From: Ficedula albicollis
Taxonomy: Eukaryota; Chordata; Aves; Passeriformes; Muscicapidae
Length of the DNA: 64,000 bases
NCBI RefSeq assembly: GCF_000247815.1
Contig: NC_021674.1
Location: 84,958,602 to 85,022,601 of the forward strand
Reading direction: 5' to 3'
The notes under the pieces were generated by a model. That model saw only the letters and a program-made list of their open reading frames with translations, had not been told where the DNA came from and ran no database searches. Shown piece by piece: positions 1-12,942 of this stretch (within the stretch, counting starts at the first letter, position 1; every line of letters begins with the position of its first letter). Position numbers and translations under genes: made by a program.

Positions 1-340
1 ACTCCATAAAGCTCTATTGACTGTGACAGCATCACCCTGTTGCAAGGCTTAGCTCCTGCATATAACTTTATGTTCCCTTCTGCCAGCTGGTTACTGCCTG
101 TCATGGCTTGCAGAAAACACTCCTTTAAAGCTAACTTCCCTCCCTGAAATACCTCATTGTGATAACCCCTTCAACAAAGTTGTAAGCTCATCCCAGTGCA
201 TCGGGGTCTGAGCCATGACAGATGTGGGCTGCATCTCCCCTGCATCAAGAGCATCAGGTTAAAATAAATGTCTGTTATTTCCCAGCCCAGGGTAGTGAGT
301 GGTGCTGTGCTGAGTGTATCAGAATGAAGGACATCAAACC
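1..340. other. Unrecognised segment, possibly an LTR tail
   Basis: This stretch has a more even base composition than the AT-rich DNA that follows it. It contains an AATAAA (about 264) followed by a T-rich and C-rich block, which would fit the polyadenylation region of an LTR or of another retroelement on the plus strand. I do not recognise the family and see no open frame. The left edge is cut by the window. It could equally be ordinary intergenic DNA. Confidence 0.25.
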
Positions 341-2417
341 TGAAGGAGACAATTAAGAGAAATCTACTACCAATAATAATTTTTCATATTTCAGGAGGTT
401 CCATAAGTCCAATTGCTGAGCAAAAGTGCTCCCTTATGAGTACTTAGTTCTCTCAGTACAACAATGGGCAACATTGGAAGGTTGAACAGGACTCATCCTA
501 AAGGCATTGGGAAGGATCAAACATGTCTCCTCAAAAGGAAGAGGATAACAACTTTAGTATCTAATGAGCATTATCTGTCCAGTCATGATTCTACTAACTA
601 GATTGCTGGTGTGGAGTCTCTAAAGTTCTAAAGGGACCTGAAATTTCATCAATGTTATCTCAGAAGTAGTAGGGGTGGATAAATAAGGCTTATTCACAAT
701 GGCTTTTTTAAAATACAAATCTAAATTAAACTCCTTTTCTGAGTCATTCTCCAAAGGATAATCTGCCTGTTCTGTCTTTTTGTCTCATCTTTAGTCTTTT
801 TTTGTCTGAAGAAGCTGGGAAAGAGATTAGCCTTCATGTATATTCTGTCTGATACTAGTTCCTTTTTCTAATGTTTTTTATGACAAACTGAATACTCTGA
901 AACAAAGCGGAAAGACACTCTAGAAAAAAAAAATCTAATAAACTGAAAAAGAGTGGTAACCTTTGAAGACAATTCATAAGATAGGATATGGCTGGGACAT
1001 GTATTTCCTTTATGAAGGACAGAGAAGTACAGTGTCTACATTGTTCTATCTAAATATGGGTCAAACTTCTTGTCTTTTAATCTGTCTCCTATTTCCAATT
1101 TAATTTTATTAAGTTTGAAAAATCATTTAGATGTAGCCATTTTTCAAGGATCCCTACAAGCTTTGACACAGATGTGTAATTGTTTATGTATTTTCTGTAG
1201 GTTTTCTCCATTTTTATCGAAGGCTTTACTAAAGCTATGTGCAAAATATATATATAAGCTGTCAAGGGAGCTGTCTCCAAAATGTGTGTCCACACTGTTT
1301 CCAAACTAGGACATAATCCATCCAAATATGTTATGGAAATGGAGCAATACTGTAGTGGTCAAAAAGGACTAAAGATGATTAGAAACTTTAATACAGAGGA
1401 ACTTTTAACTGTATAAAAAAAAAACTTTTCTGATTTGAGTTGAAGATTTCTAAGGATTTATTGGAAAACACAGAGATCCCATAGCATTTTGAAAAATAAT
1501 GTCTCCATTATAAAACATAAAAGTTTGGGACTAAAGTCCTGAGCTTGTTGTATAACACTGTTTACACGAAGAACAAGTAAACCCTTCATAAAAAGTACAG
1601 AGTTCAATTGTCATGTCTTAAGCTGTATTTGTGTAAAATGTAATTTGAATATGGATTTTAATGCAACTATTTCATAGTATATGAAGACATCTGAATATTA
1701 AATTACAGAGTTAAATTACAGAATATAAACAAAGAATAAAAATAAATGTCAAAATTTTGCTTCTGAGAGATTTATTCCGTGTTTTCATTAACAAAATAAC
1801 GTTTCTAGTCTCTATTAACTAAATTATGATGAATATTCTAGTAAATGTCATCTAAACAATTAAAAAATTTGATATTCTCTTCCACATACATACCACTGTA
1901 GCAGCATAGTAATAAATAATAATTATACAAATTGACAGCTCACCCAAATCTAATAAAAGGCCCAAACTAAATTGGGATCAAAATATTCGAGCTGTGATTC
2001 AGTAAGGCCCTTTAAATAAACACATGGGAAAACTATTAGAAACAGAGAGGACTCAATTTGATAATACATGACGTTCCTCTTATGGAAAAAAATTCTTTGT
2101 TTTATTGCCTAACACAGGAAGCTTTCTGCTACTAGTTATTACCAAAGCATATTCAAAAAACTAAAATGTCAAAACATCACTGTTTTCCCTATTTGAACTA
2201 TTTAAATACACAGATTCAAGAGACCTCATGAGTAACAGAAGTGATTTATATGAGAAATATGCAGTTTTCAGCTACCATACTTGGAATCAGAGATGAATAA
2301 ATGATTGCAGCAATAAAACATGACTACATAGTAATAACAGACTATAATAGCATATAATGAATTCTACTTGAATGGTTCTAAGCACCTTTGCACTTATTAT
2401 ACGCATAATGATAGAAA
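341..2417. other. AT-rich unique noncoding DNA
   Basis: All six frames are full of stops, with no frame above about 80 codons and no codon pattern. Short A and T runs and an (AT)n patch near 1246 are the only structure seen. I recognise no mobile element here. Confidence 0.6.
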
Positions 2418-2664
2418 TGGCTTCAAACTGGGAGTAAGTTGAGATTAGATATTAGGAAGAAATTCTTTGCTGTGAGGGTGGTGAGGCCCTGAAACAAGTT
2501 GCCCAGAGTAGCTGTGGGTGCCCCATTCCTGAAGGTGTTCAAGGCCAGGTTAGATGGGGCCTGGAGCAACCTGGTCTCATGGAAGGTGTCCCTGCCCATG
2601 GCAGGGGGGTTGGAACAAGGTCATCTTTAAGGTCCCTTCCAAACTAAGCGATTCTGTGATGCTA
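2418..2664 (+). mobile_element. CR1 LINE, 3' end fragment
   Basis: This is the last roughly 250 bp of a CR1 non-LTR retrotransposon, read on the plus strand. It holds the degraded C-terminal tail of ORF2 (the stretch around GTTGCCCAGAG at about 2500 is typical of this region), then the 3' UTR with the GGTCATCTTTAAGGTCCCTT block and a final GATTCTGTGA. CR1 elements insert by target-primed reverse transcription and are usually 5'-truncated, as here. No function remains. The left boundary is approximate. Confidence 0.92.
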
Positions 2665-2791
2665 TATTGATTATCTAAGGACTGCAATGGATGTATAAAA
2701 GAAAAGTAGTATTATGCTTACAAGAAAAATAAACATTCTGAAATGTATTGGCCACAGAAATTTGAATAAAGGCATTCTAAGCACCTGCTCT

Positions 2792-2931
2792 CCTCACTTG
2801 GTAGTACTCCCTGTCAGCCTCCGGGTAGGAGTCACATTACCTACCATCCATGTGAAAGAACCCTCACTTGGTAGTACTCCCTGTCAGCCTCTGGGTAAGA
2901 GTCACATTACCTACCATCCATGTGAAAGAAC
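2792..2931 (+). repeat. Tandem duplication, 2 x 70 bp
   Basis: Two adjoining direct copies (2792-2861 and 2862-2931) differ at two positions, in the part reading CCGGGTAGGA in copy 1 and CTGGGTAAGA in copy 2. The unit matches no repeat family I know and does not recur elsewhere in the window. Confidence 0.95.
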
Positions 2932-4217
2932 AGTTGTTTATTTACAGTCCTCCCTAACTGAGATTTAATAGTGTTTTTCAGATTCCTGGAATTAAAATTA
3001 ATTTATACCATTTGAGTTTTACTGTATAGAATGAGTACAGTAATGCAAATGACTCACAGTCCAAAAGGATGTGTGTGCTTTTATTAATTATGGAAATTAG
3101 CAATAGAAAGCCAGACACACTCTTATCTGGTACCAATTTCTACTAAATGTGGGTGACATTGGAAAAAAAAGTGCTAAGGTCTGTGGTGAGAAGATGACAG
3201 GGAAGAATCTCCTCTTCCCATCCTTCAAAGTTGTGAACTTCTCAAATAGCACTGCCTTCTCAGCTAAGAATACCTGTCCAACAAGAGAGGAAATAGCAGC
3301 AGCAGGAATCTGAGCAGATTGGAAGTAGGATTTTAGCAGGTCGCATGGGAATTGGTTGTGATTTTTACAGCTTGTTCAAATTACCAGGACCAACCTCTCT
3401 TAGTGATACCCTTGCTCACAGCAAGCAAGACTGAAAGCAAGCAACACAATGCTTTAAGGAGTAAAGCAAACTATCGTGCAACCTTGAGCTAGAAACTCTG
3501 TAGAAATTACAATGGGTTCATTAACATCCTGGAAATGTTACTGTATAATTATAAATTTGTGATATTTCTGAATTATCACTGATAAAAAATCTTAGATTTA
3601 TCTGGAAAGTAGTGTAAGCTTAAATTTTATAACCATCAACATTTCTGTCATTTTAATGAATATTAAGAAAGCATGGTTCTATTTCACAATGTGGGAAGAG
3701 ACAGAAAGCTACTGAGAAAGGAACAGATACTAATTCTGACACAGAATTTCAACATAGTCAAAAAAATTACATGTTCATGATCCTTGATTTGTTTTTCAAT
3801 ACAAAGCACTCCAAATTTTGCAATGAAATTGAGTACTCAGTTGTCAGAAGCTGTTGAGCTAATAGACAGCAGTGGTATCTGGAGCAGACTAATGTGTACA
3901 TGTTTCTGCCCCTTAACATCAGGGGGTTTACTGGCTGAAAATCATTATGAGTAATGATTTATAAACAGAAATAATATGGACTTAATTCTTTGGGTCTGGG
4001 ACTTGGTTAGAAACAATTTTGTTTTGTTCAGCAAATAAAGAATGAAGCACTGTTTAAAGGTATTTTTAGAGAGCATCTTTCTCTAATTAAAACCATTGCA
4101 GTGACCACAGTATTTTTGGGGAATCTACGTATGATTCTACAGGAATGAGAACAATTTTCTTGTGAGCTACTTATTCTTTTCCTATTTCAAAATGCTGTTG
4201 GGAAAAACTGGAGGGAA
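2932..4217. other. Unique noncoding DNA
   Basis: AT-rich sequence without a credible open frame, recognisable repeat or RNA gene. Confidence 0.55.
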
Positions 4218-4379
4218 ATGATACTCTCTCCTTTTATGGTAAATGAGATGGTAAAGATGAGCACCAGTGAGAACAGCTGTATGCCAAAATGGAAGCTGAT
4301 GATACTCTCTCCTTTTATGGTAAATGAGATTATAAAGATGAGCACCAGTGAGAACAGCTGTATGCCAAAATGGAAGCTG
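4218..4379 (+). repeat. Tandem duplication, 2 x 81 bp
   Basis: Direct copies at 4218-4298 and 4299-4379 differ at two adjacent sites (GATGGTAAAG against GATTATAAAG). Because 81 is divisible by three, a 65-codon frame runs through both copies, but nothing else suggests coding. Confidence 0.95.
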
Positions 4380-6300
4380 TTGATTTCAAAGGGGTTTGAG
4401 GTACTGCACGATTAAATAAGACACAGAAAAAGCTACTTATGGCTCTGCAAAAGGAACTGAATTTCTCTACAAGTACATGGGCGTCATGGAATTTGGCAAG
4501 ATAAAATTAAATGCAAATTCTGCTTAGCAAGGCTACAGCCTCATGGATGTCATGGTCCTTCAGTCAGTAAGTCCAGGTGTTTGCTGGCATAGGATATGCA
4601 TATCCATAATAAAGGATAATGTCTATCTCATGTGAAAGATAAGAAATTAGAACCTTGCATGAATCTCTAGAGTACTTATCCTTCAAAATCCTTCTGTTAT
4701 GTAGGAAGTGTGTCATATAGCAGAGAGCTTCAGATAACAGCAAACAGCAACCTAAAACTATGCAAATCTAAGACATCCCCATCCCATAACCATCCGGAAA
4801 CATAAATGTACAGATAAACATCTTACAAATAATATGTTAAGGTGTTTCTTACAAATAATTTTAAAAAAGAAAATAAGAAAAAAAGAGAACATGACACTCT
4901 CAAACATCTATCTACTTGAGTCTGAGAAGAAGACACACGTCAGTCAAACTATTCTCAAAATGTAGATGATCAGGCTTACTATCTGACAGGCAACACCCAT
5001 GTCACAATCAGGGCAGTCAGAATTTTCAAAAAAAAATTAACAATACTTTCTGCCTGCTGTACCAAACATTTTAAACTGTTCTATTTAAAGTGTATGTAAT
5101 CTAACCTGAGGTTATTGCAATGAATCTTATAATTTATATCTTTAATCAAGAAGGTATGCAAAATATCTAAGTTTGTGATATTTGTGAAATGCTACAACTA
5201 AAATAAACCCTATTGTGTACAGCTTGGTTGTGACCTACTTAGTTTCTCAGTGTAACATGAAGCACTTAATGTGACTTCTTGGCACAACCAGATGATTAAC
5301 TTTTTTATTTACTTTTTTTCCTTTTAATTTGGCTTTAAGCATGTTGTTTTTTAGTTCTCACTGAATCCACATAGACCTGACAAAACATATTTGAGGCCCA
5401 ATATGCATTCTGCTCCTACACCTTTATCTCTCCTTAGTGCCTTTATAAGTCCTACTGTAACCTTTCCCTTTTGCTGGCCCAGGATCCCAGAAAAAGACTA
5501 GAGGAGAAAAACCAACTTGGAAAGATATAATACTAGTAGAAAAACCAAGAGGCTTTGCTTGTGGTTGGTTAGGGAGCTTTGGGTCACCTTGTTAAAGTTA
5601 CTAGATTTTTTTTCTGTATGTGATAATCAATTAAAAATTCCTTTTGACTTTCAAGTTGCATATATCCTGCTTACAGAGTCTCTGAACCAAATTATAAATG
5701 ACCAGACAAACTGACCCAAAATCAGTGAGGTAACATCATCTTCCTTCCTTCTGCTGCTGTTTCCCCTCTGCTCCCCCACCTAGGAGCTTTTACTTTTTTT
5801 TCTAGACAGCAGTAGCAAATTAAACCTGGAGGTGCTTGACCCCTTTTGCTTACCACTTTTGCAGTCCCATGGCAGTATCACCACAGAAATATCAGTCAGA
5901 AATTATTTTTCCACCCTGGCTTCTGTGGGTTTCTGCTGGGAAATGGCTGGTTTAACATACCAGATACTCAAACCCATTTCAGCCAAGGCATGGAAATGTC
6001 ATCCATAATAAGGTAGCTGTTTTCTTGAAGTTGAAACCAAACCTCCTTCTGTATAGTAATATAAACATAAAATCTAATCCCAGTCTTCCAATTGCCTTTG
6101 TTTTTCTATAGACTCCATATAGGTTTCAGATCAAGACTGCTAGAGCAGCCAAAATGGCATTGAAATTGGACCTTCACTTTGCTGCTAATAGCCCTGGAGG
6201 GAATGAGAAAGAAACAGTGAGGATTATTTAGTGAGATTCACTGCTTCAGCAGCTAAACTTAGATTGATTCCCTTAATGGATTTCTGACAATATGAAGATG
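4380..6300. other. Unique noncoding DNA
   Basis: No recognisable repeat family, RNA gene or coding frame. The pyrimidine-rich stretch at about 5735-5800 is unremarkable. Confidence 0.5.
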
Positions 6301-6309
6301 ATTTTTAAC

Positions 6310-6850
6310 ACAGCATTTTTATTATAAGGCTACTTGTAATTTCTGGGTAACTTTGTGTCATCAACGGAAGATGTGGATCTGTTGCAGAGGTGGATCCGAT
6401 ATCTTGCAGGACTTCCAGAACTTCCTGCCTCATTGTTGAGAGATGTGGGAAGAGTCGCCAGTAAAGAACATAAATCTCACTTGGAATGAGTGTGGTAATT
6501 GGTTGTGGACCAGGACAACCATTCTGAAGAGTGTAATTACGATTCTTCATTGAGTAGTGCCAGGAAATTGATTTGTGGTTATTACAGCAGAGAAGAAAGT
6601 GGTTCGCTTCACTCGTACTTCCTGCCCTTTCACATAAGATGATAATAATTTATTGTTGTTTCATTTGTTCTCTGATGCTTAAAGTTCTCCTCTGGAATTC
6701 AAACCTGCTTTAATGTGGCTTCAAGTGGCCCATATTTCTTAAGAAGCATGGTGATCTGTGGCAGAAGTTCTGGTGGAAACGGCATTTTGGTGCCAATATA
6801 CCAAACACACTGGAGCTATTCAAGTCCTTAGTACCCTTTGCAAGGTTTTC
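6310..6850 (-). pseudogene. Possible decayed retrocopy, unidentified
   Basis: On the minus strand the segment reads in patches like former protein sequence. One patch near 6700-6790 contains PPELLPQITMLLKKYGPLEA. Another near 6330-6440 ends in a TAG that is followed within about 10 bases by AATAAA. Several stops and frame changes separate the patches. A separate 81-codon minus-strand frame (6305-6550) overlaps in another register. I do not recognise the parent gene, and chance resemblance cannot be excluded. A decayed processed pseudogene would explain the closing stop and polyadenylation signal, but I see no poly(A) tract or target-site duplication. Confidence 0.2.
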
Positions 6851-7992
6851 TGGTTTCATGAGCCATTTTCCTGGCATTTTAGAATGGCTAAATTCTGGTT
6901 TTTATAAGGGGAAAGTACTGGGGTTTTTTTCCATCTTCTAATCCACTCTATCACAAGCAGGTTTTGCGCATGTAGCTTTATTCCTCAGGGGAAGCACAGT
7001 CTGAGCAGATGATGTACAATGATGATGCAAAGAAGCAGCATTTATTTAATTTTTTTTACTAGGTTGTATTATCACTGTAGAAGTATTAATTTTGGCTTAC
7101 AATTTCAGACAATTGCTAAATAAAATATCTGATTTTTTTAAACAACGATTTTTTTTTTTTGTTAGAAGTTAAAATTCAGTGCCCTTCCTCCTGCTTTTGT
7201 ACTAGCCTGACAACACAGCTCTCTGAATTTACTTAGGCTTTCCTTGGGATGGCATGATGTAATCTTGTTTCAGTTGTGGCAGCAGATGTCTAGCAGTCAG
7301 TTAAGCATTGACTAAGGTTGTTGCAGTTCAGATTCAGTTTATAGTAATTACAAGTAGTTATTCTGTATGAAACTAGCTGTATCTGAACTGGCATAAAATG
7401 CAGTGCAGAAGAGCACAGGTGCAAGATGGTAGCAGATCTCTCAGACAAGCACAGATCAGACATCCATCTGTAGGCAGGAGTGCAAACTTGAGAACTGGAA
7501 AAGCAAAGAGATGGTAAAAATAATGAGAACATGAGCCCTATCTAATTGGGATCCAATAAAAAGAAAGAACATGTGAATAGGGTGTCTTAAAAACAAGAAA
7601 ATAGACAGAAATGGACCTCAAGAGAAAGGAGGAAAAATTATTACTGTGGACATCATGCACCTCCTGGGGAGAAAGAAACACTCATAGTAAACATCATGCT
7701 CCTTCTGGTGAAGACTGAGATGCTGATAACTTATGTAAGCACCAGACATTTTTACCCTTTCTCTCTCTATTTCAAGAATTTGTCAAGCTTAGGACCCAGA
7801 GGCATACTGGCAGGTTGAATATATTTTTCCACAAGAAAAGGGTAAATTCTGGGATGGTTTTGGGCAGCAATTTAAGCTACTTTATTAAAAGGCTTTTCAC
7901 ATTATTTAAGAATTTTGATTATTTGACTGTAGAATTACTTATACCTGAAATAAATTCATAGCTTCTCATACAGACTATGTCTCATTTTGCCA
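6851..7992. other. Unique noncoding DNA
   Basis: AT-rich sequence with short T runs (for example about 7149-7160). Around 7645-7730 two stretches of about 43 bp sharing ACATCATGC and CTTCTGG-like blocks lie side by side, perhaps an old, strongly diverged tandem duplication. No gene is seen. Confidence 0.5.
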
Positions 7993-8129
7993 GTAACAGC
8001 AGTAAGAATATTGTCATTGAGGAAAACAGCAGATATTCTACCAAATGTGCCTGTTTAAACGTAACAACAGTAAGAATATTGTCATTGAGGAAAACAAGCA
8101 GATATTCTACCAAATGTGCCTGTTTAAAC
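7993..8129 (+). repeat. Tandem duplication, 68 + 69 bp
   Basis: Direct copies begin at GTAACAGCAG (7993) and GTAACAACAG (8061). They differ by about one substitution and a one-base insertion (AACAGCAG against AACAAGCAG) and end in the same TGTTTAAAC-type block. Confidence 0.95.
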
Positions 8130-8145
8130 ATGGGAGAGTGACAAA

Positions 8146-8937
8146 AAACGAATCAAAGAAATCTTCAGATTGGAATGGACCTTTAAATATTGTCTAGCTC
8201 CAGCCCCTCTGCCATGGGCAAGGAGACCTCCCACTAGACCAGGTTGCTCAGGTCCCCACCCAACCTACCTTAAACACTTCCAGGGATGAGGCATCCACAA
8301 CTTTTCTGGGCAGCCTGTTCCAGCGCCTCACCACCCTCACAGTAAAGAATTTCCTCTTAATATCTGATCTAAAACTGTCCACTTTTAGTTTGAAGTCATC
8401 ACTTCCTGTCATATCATTACATGCCCTTTGAAAAAGTCTTCTCCAGCCCTCTTATCTTGCCCACTGGAAAGCTGCAGTGAGGTCTCACTGGAACTTTCTC
8501 TTCTCATCCCAACAACCCCAAGCCTCTCAGCCTGTTTTCATAGGACAGGCACTCCAGCCTCCCAATCATCTTTGTGGATCTCCACTGGACTTGCTCCAAG
8601 CAGCCCACATCCTTCTTATAATGTGGTTCCAGAGCAGGAGGCAGCACTCCAGGTGCTCATGAGAGTGAAGCACAAGGGAGAATCACCTCCTTGCCCTGCT
8701 GGCCACACTGCATTTGGCACAGCCCAGGGCGTGTTTGGCTTTCTGTGCCAACATTGCTGGGTCATGTTGAGCTTCTCATAGAGCAGGAGACTCAAGTCCT
8801 TCTCCTCAGTGCTGCCCTGAGTCTACTCTCAGCCAAGATTTTGTATGTTTGGGATTGTCCTGTCCTACGTGCAGGACCTTGGCTTTGGCCTTGTTGAGCT
8901 TCATGGGGTTCCCTCTGGTCCACTGCTGTAGCCTAAC
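8146..8937 (-). mobile_element. CR1 LINE, 3' part of ORF2 plus 3' UTR
   Basis: A roughly 790-bp CR1 copy lies on the minus strand, so its 3' end is at 8146. From right to left it holds the C-terminal part of ORF2 (reverse-transcriptase thumb region, with NPMKLNKAKAKVLHVG readable at about 8840-8920), the rest of the ORF2 tail in broken frames, and the 3' UTR. In intact CR1, ORF2 encodes an endonuclease and a reverse transcriptase. Here the catalytic domains are missing through 5' truncation and the frame is interrupted, so the copy is dead. The plus-strand frames at 8428-8897 are antisense to it and carry no information of their own. Confidence 0.95.
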
Positions 8938-11900
8938 AAGATACCAAGAATGACAAAGAAAATTTAACAAATTAACTGAGGATTCATTCATTCTGGTGAA
9001 GAGAGAAGAAAACAATTCTATTTTAATATGGAAAGAGATGGACATATTTGTTTTGAGTAAATGCTTCTAATATTTCAATTATATAGACTACATAAAGGTA
9101 TTCAGAGTTAAGGAAAGGAAAAACACAGAAACTCATTATTATTTTTTGACAAAACTGGAAAATAAATTAAGTGCTTCTAACTAAAGGCAAACAGAGAAAA
9201 AAGCTCAGTGGTGGACACAAGCATGACAAATGGAAGTTAGGTTATAATAGTTATTACAGAAGCCTGGTTCCTCCCAAAGGAAGAGGTTGCATTATAGAAT
9301 TACAGGATGTTACAAAATAAAATATTCATCAGTGAAAAGCAGAAGCGGAAAGGTATATCTTTGAACTGTAGAAAGTTATAAGCAATCTCAAATGAAAAAT
9401 AAAATCAATTTGCCAAAATTAATGTAGAGCAAATGTCTAAACACCCAAACTATAAAGCGGTAACATAAAGATTCTTGTTGCCAAAAAAGTACAGAACAGA
9501 GGACAGAAAAATATCACAGCTGCTCTAAATTAGTAAAATTGAGTTGGTTTCATTGGAGCTACAGTGATTTGTGTCATCAAAGATATGTGAAAGAAGAGTC
9601 TAGATAAAAAGAGAAGATGAAAGATGACAGCTGTATTCCTAAGCAGAAAATCATGGAGGAATTTAAATGAGGACTATCATAGATGATTCCTGTCAGAGCT
9701 GGGGTTTATTAACTGTATCTGATCTCAGATTCACTTATACTTTGGAGCTTTTAAGGCTAGATTAAAATTAAGAGCTTTTTGATTTGTTTTTCCATAAGAA
9801 AACTTGTAAAAAAATGAGTAGAAAAGAAATAAAGGTGGGAAAATCCGGTAAAAAGGGGGATGACAGCTGGGGAAGAAAGAACAGGGCATTAAGAACTTTT
9901 CATAATACTTTAGGAAAGCTATTCCTTGCTCTTCTGAGCCAGAGTGACATTCCAGCTGTGATCTCTCTGTGGCTTTGATCTGTTTTGTGGTCACTTTCAA
10001 CCAGCTGGGGTATAATTCTTTAAGAAATACGGTTGTGTGAAAAAGAACACTACAAAATTTGTGTATCATCTCCTCTACTAAGCAAGAAAAATGTACATCC
10101 TGTGCTTCATTATCTTCTTTTAATGACGATTGCAGGTTTGGGCTAAGATGCAATATTGTGCTTCTTTACAGTTTGATTAGAGGATATGTTGTCAAAGCAA
10201 AGAAAGCATTCAAGAATAATAGATTACTTGGGGGGTGTGATATAAGTACAGAATATCACAGAGACTCAGAGCTCAAATTCCCTATGTGTGTTGGAATTTG
10301 CATTTGGAAATCTAATGAAATTCAGATGCTGGTTGAAGTTGCACCTTTGTCCTACTCTTCAACACAGTCCCTGCTGACAAGATAGGTTTCACTGACCTCT
10401 GGTGTCTACACATTTTTTCTCTGCTATGTAACTCATTTTGGTTCCAGATAAAGATTGCCTTGCAATGTTTCAGCGGTTTTTTTCCTTCCGTTAACTCAGG
10501 GATAGACAAATCTAACAGAAACACCATATCCATTTACTAGAAACTCCAGATTTAGTAAGTTGCAGGAAATAACCTTGAATTCATATTTAGTGCTCATAGT
10601 TTTAGTTGTCTGCAGCACAATAAATAAACTTTCTCTCATGAGAAACTATGGAGAAAAACAGATTTGTAGCAATTGTTTCATTCCCTCACATTTTACTCAG
10701 AAAAACCAGTTGTTTTCATAACAGAATAGTTTTTCAAACTACTGGGTCACATTTTGTCATCTTTAACACTTTTATAGCTTAATGCTTTTAAATGTTCCTT
10801 TATTTTAGGGTGTCCTTGTGGAATTCATTGAGATATTAAACCAAAGCTTAAACAGGTCAGAATATGGGTCAGGAAGAATAATTAGGGACAGAAGGATCTG
10901 TGGGATCAAGCTGTAATACAGTTGTTTCACTTTTTGAAAGGAGGGGTGTAATCTTTAGGAAATGTAACCTCCTTTTTTACTTCAGTGATTTAAGTGTACA
11001 TTCCACAATCAATCTGGGCAGCGAGGTGCCATCAGCACAATGCATCAAGATGGTTTATGATTCTTTTAACAAAAATGGGGCACACAAGGGTGAGATCTAT
11101 GCCCTTTCCTACAAGAGTGATACAACTTTCAGACCATACTTTTATTAAAGGCTTTTATTAAAGAATTTTTTTTTTCAGGCCTGTGTTAAAATAGTATTAC
11201 AGATAACTGTTTGGTAATTTAGCTGCTCTTTAATTAAATCTAGAGCTACATTTCTAAATGCAAAGCTCAAATAGAATCTTGACCCAAGTAGCCAGGTCTT
11301 GTGTGGTACAGTCACTACCCACTATCTGTGGCAGTAGATCTTGTTGGACCTTCTTAATGATACCTTTATTCCACCCCCCCACCCCAACTGGAAATCTTGA
11401 CTTGCTTCCTCCATCAAAATTGCTCTTCATCAGCCTACTCAACATGCATTTGGGTTTTTAAACATTTGTTTTCTGAAATTTCTATAGGGAATACTACTAA
11501 ATTTTAAAAAGAAGTGGCAATAATATGAATCAGAAAACATCTGGAAACACTACCAAGCAGATCTGTTTTTCAAATACTCAAATTTTTAGAGAAAAAGCCA
11601 AGTATGGGACTTGTTTGATTCTTCCCTAGTTTCTTTGCAGTGTCTCTGCATATGATGAATGGCACAGCCCTGGAGGACAAGAAACAAAGGAATAGAGATA
11701 CGAGGTGGTTTATTTATGCTTGATGGAGACACTGCAGATGTTCTGTTCAGGACAACACTGCTCTTTGCTGCAGTCCAACAAGGGTGGGGAAGAAACCGCC
11801 AGACACCCAAAAATATCTGTCTCCATTGTCAGTGGTGCCTGAAGAGGACAAACCAGAGCAGCAAAGCTGGGCAGAAACTGACTCTAGCAGTCATCTTTGA

Positions 11901-12942
11901 AGAGGTATATTTCATTATATTGACCACAGACAGAGCCCCATCTCTTTTCCTGGACTTCTGCTCTTCTAGATGCCTCAAACAACTGGTCTTTTATTAATGA
12001 ATCTTATATAGTTTGGAGGTAGGTCTTTCCTTCCTATTTTACTTTTTTGAAAATATATATATATATATATATGTACCTGGCAATTAACATCTGCAGTTAT
12101 TTCCAGGCCACAAAATACCTTCCAAACTAATTTCCAGTACCTTCTCCAAAAGTTTTGTCTGGCAAGCAATAGAAATTTCCAACCTTTTAATGAATAAAAA
12201 CATATTAAATTGGCCATATAGAAAGAGTAATTCTCAGAAGGTCTTGTACTGAATGGAAAGACCTGCATTAATAGCTTTCCTTCCAGGCCTTGAAACATAT
12301 AGGAAGTACATATACTGTTTACAGGAATTTCATCTCACTCCAGTTTATTAACACTCCTGGTAGCTGATCCAACTTTGACATGTGCTTGGACTGAAAATCA
12401 GAATTTTATATTTTGTTCTCTGGCTTTGTTCCCCCTTCTGTGTGATTATGAACAATTCCCATTTCACCAGCACCTACTAGAATGTTTTGTGTACATGAAC
12501 TAGAGGTTATACTGAAAGAGATGCAAGGAGGAGAGTTATGCTGGAAAACCACACACACACATGGAGTGGCCTCTAACATCCGTGCCATGGTGGAAAATAT
12601 CTGTTCAAATGTTAGAGGTTTGTAACCCCTGATATGTGGAGATAAACAAACCTTATGAAATTTCATCTTGGCTCTTCACTAGGCACAGGCAAGCTGTACT
12701 TGTAGTTTTCCCTTTGATTTGGTTCCACTTTTAAAAGCTTGTTCCAGTGATGGAGTCAACATCATGTGGACACAATGAAAACCTCCTCAGAACACTCCCA
12801 AGTTCTTTGCCAACCTGTACACATAATGTCTGCTGTTCAGCACTTAGCAGTTGGTATTTTGCCTCACACCTGAGCAAAAGAGGGAAGAATGGGAAGTCTC
12901 TTCCCCCTGCCCTTTCCCTAAAATTGAGATTTTGTTTCTGAT
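8938..12942. other. Unique noncoding DNA with simple repeats
   Basis: This 4-kb stretch has no recognised transposon and no supportable gene. It holds the longest unexplained minus-strand frame of its neighbourhood (9731-10153, 140 codons, no recognisable motif). It also holds a 13-bp direct repeat (11139-11164) and an (AT)n run (12053-12072). A segment at 10986-11089 is bounded by splice-site-like sequences but codes for nothing I recognise. Confidence 0.5.
12053..12072. repeat. (AT)n microsatellite
   Basis: Ten uninterrupted AT units. Confidence 0.9.

Noticed and set aside
8428..8897. Overlapping plus-strand frames of 117, 61 and 68 codons
   Set aside because: They are antisense to a minus-strand CR1. 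The same applies to plus-strand frames at 44140-44837 and 52672-53464, which are shadows of CR1 sequence.
9731..10153. A 140-codon minus-strand frame
   Set aside because: It has no domain, conserved motif, promoter or splice signal that I can see. A frame of this length is plausible by chance in 64 kb.
10986..11089. A segment bounded by a pyrimidine tract with CAG and by AAGG|GTGAGA, resembling an internal exon
   Set aside because: Such pairs of sites are common by chance, the translation is not recognised, and no neighbouring exon was found.
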